In this document: piece after piece, positions 1 to 7,229 of the stretch | How positions within the stretch are numbered: the stretch's first letter is position 1 | Layout of the letters: each line of letters starts with the position of its first letter | Source of the DNA: a bacterium | GTDB taxonomy: Bacteria; Patescibacteriota; Minisyncoccia; Minisyncoccales; UBA10102 | Direction of reading: 5' to 3' | Length of the DNA: 42,853 bases | Assembly: GCA_027624865.1 (NCBI GenBank) | Contig: JAQBTT010000003.1 | Location: forward strand, 1-42,853 | The notes under the pieces: generated by a model | Seen by the model: the letters and a program-made list of their open reading frames with translations, nothing else | Databases searched by the model: none | Told to the model about the DNA's origin: nothing | Program-made: the position numbers and the translations under genes

Positions 1-2
1 CA

Positions 3-1427
3 AAAGAAATTCAACCCTTGCCAACCGCCGGGCAAAACACAAAGCATACGGTAGAATTGCGCGCTGATGGCTGGTTTCCACAAGAGCTTACCTTAGAGAA
101 AGGAGACACCGTAACATTTACCACTGCGGGCGATAAATTTTTCTGGCCGGCAAGCAATATTCACCCTACTCACTCAATCTATCCTGAATTTGACCCCAAA
201 AAGCCAATACCCGTGGGGGAGAGCTGGAGTTTTACGTTCAATAAGCCCGGAACATGGAGGTTTCATGACCATATACAGGCCTCAAACATAGGAGAGATAA
301 TTGTCTTGGGCAATGGGCAGGAAAGCGCGAATGAGAATTGCCGGGATTTAGAAAAGCTTGAGAGCCAGCAGCGTGAGCAGTGCTGGGATGCCCTTCTTTC
401 TGACGCGTTAAAGAAAAAAGGTGTTGCAGCCGCCTTTAGCGTATTTACTGACCTGTATCAAAGAGACCCGCTCTTTTCTTTTACGGGATGCCATTGGTAT
501 GCCCATCGGATTGGGGAGGAGTTTTACGCGCAGGAATATCCTGCCTATGAAGATAATATTGAATCATTCAAGTTTCCTGCCGAGACGTATTATTGCGGGT
601 TTGGCTTTTTCCATGGGTGGCTTGAGCATATGCTGCGAGACGATCTGGACGTTAAAAAAGCAAAGCTCATTTGTGAGTATTTAGATAATCAACTTTCCCA
701 TGTGCGCCCGCGAATACGCTTAAACTGCTACCATGCCATAGGCCATGGGTTTATTAATGAGCCATATGATCCTTTGCTGTGGGGAAAGCCCCAAGAAATA
801 ATAGATCCTGCTCTTAAAGTTTGCGGCAGTGTCTCCAATAATCCAAATGAGGTTCGAGAATGCCTTCAGGGAGCTTTCAATGTTCTTGCTGATTGGACTT
901 TTAGAAAGGAGTACGGCCTTTTTCCTCCTGCCAAAGATCCTCTCATGTTATGCCATGCGCAGGGTACAGATGAGCATAAGCAGGCATGCTATTATGAAAT
1001 GGCTATGCATTTAAACAGCCTGGTTGGCGATGACCTTGTCAAACTTGCCGAGTTTGCAAAAGATATTAAAGATGATCAAAGCGCCTGGACTGTCATAGAT
1101 GTTGTGGCTGCGGGCGCCACGCAGCGAGCCCTTGGGAAAGATGATTATAGCGAATATATCCATGCGTGCCACAGTGTTCCAGAACGGCTGCGGCTTGGCT
1201 GTATTCATGGCTTTGCGGGAGGGTTTATGGCTCACGGCGAACCTGAAAAAGAGTATATTGAAGCATTGAAGTTTTGCGATTCAGAGGAGCTACTGGAAGA
1301 CGAGAGGCACGTTTGCTACAAAAACATTATTAGAACGTTTAAGGGTTCCTACCCCCGCGAAAAAGTAGAAGATATTTGTTTAACTATTGATGAAGAATAT
1401 CAGCCCTATTGTTTATACGAACCATGA
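3..1427 (+). CDS. Cupredoxin-like domain protein fused to a Cys/His-rich repeat domain (5' end outside the window)
   Basis: Open frame runs to the left edge of the window. N-terminal part resembles a cupredoxin/plastocyanin fold (ELRADGWFPQELTLEKGDTVTFTT...GTWRFHDHIQASNIGEIIVLG). C-terminal part has repeated Cys pairs and conserved His. Confidence 0.7.
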   Translation, partial: KEIQPLPTAGQNTKHTVELRADGWFPQELTLEKGDTVTFTTAGDKFFWPASNIHPTHSIYPEFDPKKPIPVGESWSFTFNKPGTWRFHDHIQASNIGEIIVLGNGQESANENCRDLEKLESQQREQCWDALLSDALKKKGVAAAFSVFTDLYQRDPLFSFTGCHWYAHRIGEEFYAQEYPAYEDNIESFKFPAETYYCGFGFFHGWLEHMLRDDLDVKKAKLICEYLDNQLSHVRPRIRLNCYHAIGHGFINEPYDPLLWGKPQEIIDPALKVCGSVSNNPNEVRECLQGAFNVLADWTFRKEYGLFPPAKDPLMLCHAQGTDEHKQACYYEMAMHLNSLVGDDLVKLAEFAKDIKDDQSAWTVIDVVAAGATQRALGKDDYSEYIHACHSVPERLRLGCIHGFAGGFMAHGEPEKEYIEALKFCDSEELLEDERHVCYKNIIRTFKGSYPREKVEDICLTIDEEYQPYCLYEP

Positions 1428-2371
1428 ATTTTAAATACCATAAACTCATAGTAATTGTGCTAGCATTGGCCGGAGGATTTTTGGCGGGAATGTTTTTTGA
1501 AAAGACGATGCCCTATAATCTTTTTCCTAAAGCCAGCAAGGAGCAGCCAAGGACAGTTGCAACGCCAGAGGGCGTTCAGTTCTCAACGTTCTTTGACGCC
1601 TGGAACATGATAGAGGCAAACTTTATGGGAGCCGCCAGCCTTAACAAAACAAATATGGAATATGGCGCCGCGTCCGGCTTGGCAGAGAGCTTGGGCGATC
1701 CCAATACAAGATTTCTTGACCCAGAGGAAACAAAGCGCTTAACAGAGAATATTGTTGAGGGAGCAGAGCTTAATACCGTAAAATGGGAGTTGTTGGAAAG
1801 AGATATTGCCTATGTAAAACTGTTTCGCTTTACCAGAGCCGCTGATAGTGATTTTGCAAGTATGGTTCCTGCAATTTTGCAAAGCAAAGCTACAAGCATA
1901 ATTTTGGACTTGCGAGACAATCCTGGCGGAGCGACTGATGCGTTTTTAAACATTGCAGGCAGGTTCTTTAAAAAAGGAGAGACAATTGCAATTGAGAGTT
2001 TTGGAGAGGGCAGGGGAGAATTTGTTCATGCATCGCAAGGCAAAGGGGAGCTTGAAGCATACCCGGTAGTTATTTTAATCAACGCGAAAACCGCCTCTGT
2101 TGCCGAAGTGTTTGCACATGCTATGCAAGAGAGCAAGGGCAGTCAGCTTGTGGGGGAGCCGTCAATGGGCAAGGGCACGGTGCAAAAGATATTAACTTTA
2201 AGCGGCGATACTGCTTTGGTGCTTACTACTTCAGAGCTGTTGTCTCCAAAAAAACACGCGGTTTCAAAAAGTGGCTTGATGCCAGATGTTGAAGTTGGTA
2301 CACTAGAAGGCGGAAATGATGTACAGCTTAAGCAAGCAATTCAAGCTATACGAAGCATTGCTAATTTCTAA
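1424..2371 (+). CDS. S41 family C-terminal processing peptidase-like protein
   Basis: ILDLRDNPGG, NAKTASVAEVFAHAMQE (Ser) and GEPSMGKGTVQ (Lys) motifs; N-terminal signal/TM segment. ATG at 1424 preferred over the upstream TTG at 1409. Confidence 0.85.
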   Translation: MNFKYHKLIVIVLALAGGFLAGMFFEKTMPYNLFPKASKEQPRTVATPEGVQFSTFFDAWNMIEANFMGAASLNKTNMEYGAASGLAESLGDPNTRFLDPEETKRLTENIVEGAELNTVKWELLERDIAYVKLFRFTRAADSDFASMVPAILQSKATSIILDLRDNPGGATDAFLNIAGRFFKKGETIAIESFGEGRGEFVHASQGKGELEAYPVVILINAKTASVAEVFAHAMQESKGSQLVGEPSMGKGTVQKILTLSGDTALVLTTSELLSPKKHAVSKSGLMPDVEVGTLEGGNDVQLKQAIQAIRSIANF

Positions 2372-2392
2372 TTTTTATATGAGACTTGTTGT

Positions 2393-2902
2393 ATGAAACA
2401 TATATATATTGCAAGCATACTCTTTTTTGGTTTACTATTTGGGGCGCTGCATGTTTCTGCCCATTCAACAGGCGTCTCACTCGAAAAAACCATTGATGAG
2501 TACAGGGTAGATATAGGGCAAAACCCTCCAGTGCTTGAGACAGAAAATCCTGCGGTATTTGATTTTGATCTGGTTTTTGAAAAAACAGGTGAGAGGGCAG
2601 AGTTTAGCGATATATGGGTACGAATTGTGCAAGGTAAAAAGACGGTGTTTGCAAGCGGCATTAATAAGCCGGATTTTGGCAACACGACTATGGTATATAC
2701 TTTTCCCCAAGGCGGGGAATACGAGTTGAATGTGCGCTTTCAAAAAGCAGGTGAAAAAATTGTTGAGGCATCTTTTCCCCTTGCTATTGAGGGGGTTACT
2801 ACGGATTCCGGGTTCAATCTTCCTTTGCTACTGCTAGGATTTTTCATTGGAACTATATGTGGGTTTTTAGTATCATTTATCTTGCTTAAAAAGAAAACCT
2901 AG
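2393..2902 (+). CDS. Hypothetical exported protein with C-terminal transmembrane anchor
   Basis: 169-aa ORF with signal peptide-like N-terminus and C-terminal LPLLLLGFFIGTICGFLVSFILLKKK. Confidence 0.6.
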   Translation: MKHIYIASILFFGLLFGALHVSAHSTGVSLEKTIDEYRVDIGQNPPVLETENPAVFDFDLVFEKTGERAEFSDIWVRIVQGKKTVFASGINKPDFGNTTMVYTFPQGGEYELNVRFQKAGEKIVEASFPLAIEGVTTDSGFNLPLLLLGFFIGTICGFLVSFILLKKKT

Positions 2903-2948
2903 TCTCATAAAAGAGCAACCTAAACTTGGTTTGGCCAAGTTATCCCCA

Positions 2949-2965
2949 CCTAAGCTAAGCTTAGG
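2949..2965. repeat. TAAGC palindromic element, single copy
   Basis: CCTAAGCTAAGCTTAGG. Confidence 0.9.
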
Positions 2966-2977
2966 AGCTTGGGTGAG

Positions 2978-3000
2978 ATTGCTTCCCCTGGGGAAGCAAT
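2978..3000. repeat. Palindrome ATTGCTTCCCC-T-GGGGAAGCAAT (same family as the insert in uvrA)
   Basis: 11-bp perfect arms; same core found at 38476-38558 in uvrA. Confidence 0.85.
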
Positions 3001-3020
3001 AGGTTAAGCAATAGTTATAG

Positions 3021-3053
3021 AGGCAAAAGCGGGGTCTAACCCCGCTTTTGCCT
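3021..3053. terminator. Strong hairpin, possible terminator
   Basis: AGGCAAAAGCGGGG-tctaa-CCCCGCTTTTGCCT: 14-bp perfect stem, 5-nt loop. No long T tract follows. Confidence 0.5.
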
Positions 3054-3102
3054 TTGATTCAGATGTAGTTTTTTGGCGTAATTTTATGGTATAATTACAA
3101 TT

Positions 3103-3615
3103 ATGATCAGGCAATTTATTAAAGGCAGAGTGTATGTTTTTGTAGATGCTGCGAATATTTTGTATTCATAGCAAACTTTGCGTTGGCGAGTGGATTATGC
3201 AAAACTTAAGGAATATTTTGAGCAAGAATGCGATCTCCAGGCTATTTATTTCTATACTGGTCGTGTTGGGGAGAATAATAAGCAAAACTCTTTTCTTAAA
3301 AAGCTTGAACGTTTTGGATATATCGTAAAAGCAAAAGAGGTAAAAAGGATTAAAGTTTCAAAAAGCACCTACGAATGGAAGGGTAATCTCGATGTAGAGC
3401 TTACCATTGATGTGCTTGGAAGTATTAATAATTTTGATACCCTTATTTTAATGTCAGGAGATAGCGATTTCGCTCCGCTTTTAGATGCGGTAAAAGCTCA
3501 ACACAAAAGAGTGCTGGTTATGTCTACGAAGGGTCATGTTTCAAAAGAGCTTTTAGATCGCGCGAAATACATCAACGTAAAGAAGTTAAAGGATTTTATT
3601 TCGTATTATAAATAA
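3103..3615 (+). pseudogene. NYN (DUF88/LabA-like) domain protein interrupted by an in-frame TAG
   Basis: MIRQFIKGRVYVFVDAANILYS*QTLRWRVDYAKLKEYF...LILMSGDSDFAPLLDAV. TAG at 3169-3171, frame otherwise continuous with the ORF at 3178. Confidence 0.8.
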
Positions 3616-3726
3616 AAAAAATCCCCCCGCTGAAGCGGGAAGAGGTTTGACATTTTCTATTATAGCAAATACATATACCCTGTCAATGGCAAATTTTGGG
3701 GATACTATTGCCGGCGGCTATCCCTG

Positions 3727-3792
3727 CCTAAGCTAAGCTTAGTTATCCCCACCTAAGCTAAGCTTAGTTATCCACAGCTAAGCTAAGCTTAG
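3727..3792. repeat. Three tandem TAAGC palindromic elements, 25-bp period
   Basis: cctaagctaagcttag-ttatcccca-cctaagctaagcttag-ttatccaca-gctaagctaagcttag. Confidence 0.95.
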
Positions 3793-3872
3793 TTTTTGAC
3801 AGAGGCGGTTGGATTTGAGCATAGTGAGTTATAGAAAGGTCGTTAGTGTATACAAGGGTAACATTTAAAGTT

Positions 3873-4097
3873 ATGGCAGAAATAGTTAACTCACCAATCG
3901 TTTCCAAGATTGTAAAAGGAGGAAGTAGAACATACTTTTTGGATTTGCGGGAAAGTAAAAAGGGTAGCAAGTATGTGCAACTCACCGAGTCTCGCCGCGG
4001 GCAAGACGGTGAGAATATCCGTAGCAGTCTCTTTCTTTTTCCAGATCGGATTCCTGAATTTCAGAATGCCTTGAGTGAAATTGTAGAACAGATGTAA
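3873..4097 (+). CDS. DUF3276 / PUR-alpha-like nucleic acid-binding protein
   Basis: VSKIVKGGSRTYFLDLRESKKGSKYVQLTESRR resembles the bacterial PUR-alpha-like family. ATG at 3873. Confidence 0.65.
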   Translation: MAEIVNSPIVSKIVKGGSRTYFLDLRESKKGSKYVQLTESRRGQDGENIRSSLFLFPDRIPEFQNALSEIVEQM

Positions 4098-4143
4098 GAA
4101 TTGTGGGCGTTGCCTATCTTGTTGAGCAGCGCCCCTTCTGTAT

Positions 4144-4195
4144 CTCTGCCTAAGCTTAGCTTAGTTATTCACAGCTAAGCTAAGCTTAGGCAGAG
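4144..4195. repeat. Inverted pair of TAAGC elements upstream of RAYT-1
   Basis: CTCTGCCTAAGCTTAGCTTAG - ttattcacag - CTAAGCTAAGCTTAGGCAGAG: perfect 21-bp arms, 10-nt loop. Confidence 0.95.
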
Positions 4196-4227
4196 CAAAC
4201 AAGAGACATTTGCAGTATACTGTTTTT

Positions 4228-4947
4228 ATGGCAAGAAAAACAAAGTTTAAAGTAGGAAATATATACCACGTGTTCAATAGAGGCGTCGAAAAACGCGATA
4301 TCTTTTTGTCGGACGGAGACCGATGGAGGTTTCTTCAAGGGCTTTATCTTTTTAATAGCGAAGATGGATCGGCAAATCTTTTGTATCGCTTGGAGCAAGA
4401 GAGAGGGAGGATGCATTTTGGGGTTTTGCGCGAATACTTAGCAAAAGCAGGAATAAGGCGTAACCCATTGGTGCGTATTATGGCAGATTGTCTCAAGCCC
4501 AATCATTTCCATTTACTTTTGCAGGAGCTTCAAGAAGGCAGTATTTCCAAATTTATGCAAAAGCTCGGGACAGGGTATACAAAGTATTTTAATAAAAAGT
4601 ACGAACGTGTGGGCAGTCTATTTCAAGGCACGTTTAAAGCAGTGGAAGTGAACAAAGACACTCAGCTTCAGTATCTTCTTGCGTACATAAACGTGATTAA
4701 TCCGGGCCAGGAGCTGGAACCCGATTTAAAATCGGCAGCGCAGGATCCAGAAGAAATTTTGCGGTTTGTAGAGAACTATCCTTGGAGTACCCACCCAGAA
4801 TATCTTGGGAAGCGCACCTCTATTATTGCCGACAAGGGTGTTGCGGGCAAAATGTTTCCTACACCGGCAAAGTACAAGGCATTTGTGGCGGATATTATAC
4901 GAGGTAAACAGCCTTTCCTATTACGTAAAGAAACGTTGTTGGACTGA
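4228..4947 (+). CDS. REP-associated tyrosine transposase-like (RAYT, Y1/IS200-like) protein, RAYT-1
   Basis: IYHVFNRGVEKRDIF, KPNHFHLLLQE (HUH), GYTKYFNKKYERVGSLFQGTF. Flanked on both sides by TAAGC palindromes. Confidence 0.9.
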   Translation: MARKTKFKVGNIYHVFNRGVEKRDIFLSDGDRWRFLQGLYLFNSEDGSANLLYRLEQERGRMHFGVLREYLAKAGIRRNPLVRIMADCLKPNHFHLLLQELQEGSISKFMQKLGTGYTKYFNKKYERVGSLFQGTFKAVEVNKDTQLQYLLAYINVINPGQELEPDLKSAAQDPEEILRFVENYPWSTHPEYLGKRTSIIADKGVAGKMFPTPAKYKAFVADIIRGKQPFLLRKETLLD

Positions 4948-4958
4948 CCCGTGGAAAA

Positions 4959-4977
4959 CTAAGCTTAGCTTAGGCAG
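4959..4977. repeat. TAAGC palindromic element downstream of RAYT-1
   Basis: ctaagcttagcttaggcag. Confidence 0.9.
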
Positions 4978-4980
4978 AAT

Positions 4981-5730
4981 ATGAGAGAGATATTGGAAAA
5001 AGTGAAAAATGGGGTGCTGGATGTTGTGTTTCCGACAATGTGTATGGGTTGCGGGAAGGAAGGGCATTACATATGTATGCGCTGTGAAGGATTTGTGGGT
5101 GAAGTTGCTTTGATTTGTCCGGTTTGTGGGCAGTCCAGTTTAACTGGGCAACAGCACCAAGCTTGCAGGTCGCTCTATGGCTTAGATGGTTTGGCAAGTT
5201 GTTTTGAGTATGAAGGAGTTGTGAAAAATTTATTGCATCACATAAAATATAATGGCATGACTCACGCAGTAAAAGAAACAACAGCTCGCGTACTTGGGAT
5301 TATGCTGGAAGACACAGCGCGATTTTATCCATTTCTCTCATTCTTGTCTTCTCAAAATATACATATAACATATGTTCCTATGTATAAAAAAAAGGAAAGA
5401 GATAGAGGATTTAATCAAGCAGAAATGTTTGCAAAAGAGATTGCAAAGAGCATGGGAAAGGAAGTTTTTACTATGCTTGAAAAGATAAAAGATACAAAGC
5501 CACAGGTTGCATTGAAAAAAGAAGAACGACTGCAAAATGTGAAAGATGCGTTTGCAGTTAGCAGGGTTAGCCCGCATAGCGCTGTAGGGGCTGACTCTAC
5601 TCTGCCAGAAAAGGTGATTTTGGTTGATGATGTGTGGACCACGGGAGCTACTATGAAAGAGTGCTGTAGAGTTTTGAAAAAAGCCGGGGCAAAAGAGGTG
5701 TGGGGCTTTACGTTAGCGAGAACTTCTTAA
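4981..5730 (+). CDS. comF: ComF family phosphoribosyltransferase-like competence protein
   Basis: N-terminal CMGCGKEGHYICMRC zinc motif; C-terminal VILVDDVWTTGATMKECC PRPP-binding motif. Confidence 0.9.
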   Translation: MREILEKVKNGVLDVVFPTMCMGCGKEGHYICMRCEGFVGEVALICPVCGQSSLTGQQHQACRSLYGLDGLASCFEYEGVVKNLLHHIKYNGMTHAVKETTARVLGIMLEDTARFYPFLSFLSSQNIHITYVPMYKKKERDRGFNQAEMFAKEIAKSMGKEVFTMLEKIKDTKPQVALKKEERLQNVKDAFAVSRVSPHSAVGADSTLPEKVILVDDVWTTGATMKECCRVLKKAGAKEVWGFTLARTS

Positions 5731-5734
5731 AAGA

Positions 5735-5785
5735 ATTAACCTAATTGACCTAATTTCTAATTAACCTAAACAATCTCCAATGCCC
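5735..5785. repeat. AT-rich repeat block (ttaacctaattgacctaatttctaattaacctaaacaatctccaatgccc)
   Basis: Related blocks at 6133-6190 (inverted) and 7075-7220. Confidence 0.7.
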
Positions 5786-6136
5786 AATGACAAATACGAC
5801 CTTGAAGAACGAACTGCTATGTTTGGGGAAGAAGTAATAAAGTTTTGCAGAGACTTGCCTAAGAATGAAATCACTAGACCCATTATTAACCAGCTAGTAA
5901 AATGTGGTACGAGTGTAGGCGCTAATTATTGTGAAGCTGACGACGCAGAAAGCAAGGATGATTTTAGACACAAAATAGGGATTTGCAAAAAAGAATCTAG
6001 AGAATCAAAGCATTTTTTGCGAATGGCAGCGGTAGCTGTTTTTGAAATGGCAGACAAAGCAAGAAAACTTTGGATTGAAGCAAAAGAGTTAAACCTGATT
6101 TTTAACTCGATATATAAGAAGGTTAAAAAAAATTAG
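5780..6136 (+). CDS. Four helix bundle protein (S23/IVS-like family)
   Basis: EVIKFCRDLPKNEITRPIINQLVKCGTSVGANYCEADDAESKDDFRHKIGICKKESRESKHFLRMA. Confidence 0.85.
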   Translation: MPNDKYDLEERTAMFGEEVIKFCRDLPKNEITRPIINQLVKCGTSVGANYCEADDAESKDDFRHKIGICKKESRESKHFLRMAAVAVFEMADKARKLWIEAKELNLIFNSIYKKVKKN

Positions 6137-6190
6137 AAATTGGTGCTTGTTTAGAAATTAGGTTAATTAGAATAATTAGGTTAATTAAAA
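6133..6190. repeat. AT-rich repeat block, inverted relative to 5735-5785
   Basis: attagaaattggtgcttgtttagaaattaggttaattagaataattaggttaatt. Confidence 0.65.
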
Positions 6191-7081
6191 ATGTTGACGG
6201 AAGAGAAAAATGTTGTCAAAAAGGAAAACTCTCGCTACCCCTCATTGCTTGGGGATATTTCTGATGCGCCAAAGCAGTTATATTATAAGGGTACCTGGAA
6301 TCTAGAGCTTTTTGATACATGTTTGGCAGTGGTAGGAACTCGAAGGATGACAAGCTATGGAAAGCGCATGACAGAAGATATTGTAAGCAAAGTAGCAAGA
6401 GCTGGCATAACTATTGTTTCTGGATTTATGTATGGTATTGATGCTGTGGCGCATAAGGCTGCAGTGAGCGCGGGCGGAAAAACCATTGCAGTAATGCCAT
6501 GCGGTATTGATATTGTTCACCCAGAATATCAAGCAGATTTGTATCAAGAGATTTTAGATACCGGTGGGTTAGTGCTTTCAGAATATGAAGGAACACACCC
6601 TCCAGCAAACTGGACATTTCCAAGAAGAAATCGCATTGTTGCAGGGTTGTCACAAGCTACGCTAGTGGTTGAAGCAGGAGAAGGCAGTGGCGCTTTAATT
6701 ACTGCAAATCTTGCTAAAAAATATGGAAGAAAAGTGTTTGCCGTGCCAAATCCTTTAACAAGCGCGGTTTCGCAGGGAGTGACGCAATTGCTTCGTGAAG
6801 GAGCAACTGTGGTAGGTGGCGCAGAAGATATTTTGCAATATTATGGGTTGCGAGATCGTGTGCCTAAGCTAAGCTTAGGAGCTCCTAAGCTTAGCTTAGG
6901 CACGGGAGTACAAGATGAACTGGAGCAAAACATTGTAGAGCAGTTAGAAAAACAATCGCTTCATGTAGATGAACTTGCTCGAAGGCTTGAGGTTTTACCA
7001 GCCAAATTGGGTGCTGCAATTTCAATGCTACAACTGGAGGGGTATATTAAAGAGGAGCAAGGGAGATACTATGTTAATTGA
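6191..7081 (+). CDS. dprA: DNA-processing protein DprA with in-frame palindromic insertion
   Basis: VVGTRRMTSYGKRM, SGFMYGIDAVAHKAA, PRRNRIVAGLSQATLVVEAGEGSGALITANLA; insertion VPKLSLGAPKLSLGT before the C-terminal winged-helix-like domain. Confidence 0.95.
   Translation: MLTEEKNVVKKENSRYPSLLGDISDAPKQLYYKGTWNLELFDTCLAVVGTRRMTSYGKRMTEDIVSKVARAGITIVSGFMYGIDAVAHKAAVSAGGKTIAVMPCGIDIVHPEYQADLYQEILDTGGLVLSEYEGTHPPANWTFPRRNRIVAGLSQATLVVEAGEGSGALITANLAKKYGRKVFAVPNPLTSAVSQGVTQLLREGATVVGGAEDILQYYGLRDRVPKLSLGAPKLSLGTGVQDELEQNIVEQLEKQSLHVDELARRLEVLPAKLGAAISMLQLEGYIKEEQGRYYVN
6860..6903. repeat. 44-bp perfect palindrome (two TAAGC elements) inside dprA
   Basis: gtgcctaagctaagcttaggagctcctaagcttagcttaggcac is its own reverse complement. 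Confidence 0.98.
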
Positions 7082-7220
7082 CCTAATTAACCTAATTTCT
7101 AATTGACCTAAACAAATTCTAATGCCCAATAATTCAATGATCAAAAGAAGCTTTAGGCATTGGTTTTTAGACATTGGAGATTGTTTAGAATAATTAGAGC
7201 AATTAGAATAATTAGAATAG
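7075..7220. repeat. AT-rich repeat block between dprA and the comM-like gene
   Basis: ttgacctaattaacctaatttctaattgacctaaacaaattctaatgccc ... gacattggagattgtttagaataattagagcaattagaataattagaatag. Confidence 0.7.
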
Positions 7221-7229
7221 TTTTATCCT

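Noticed and set aside
3727-3792. CRISPR array (three regularly spaced repeats)
   Set aside because: Repeats are 16 bp with near-identical 9-nt spacers, so the whole is a 25-bp tandem repeat. No cas genes.
3727-4195. Chromosomal origin of replication, from DnaA-box matches
   Set aside because: Only two perfect TTATNCACA matches, both inside mobile-type repeats; no dnaA/dnaN or AT-rich unwinding region nearby.
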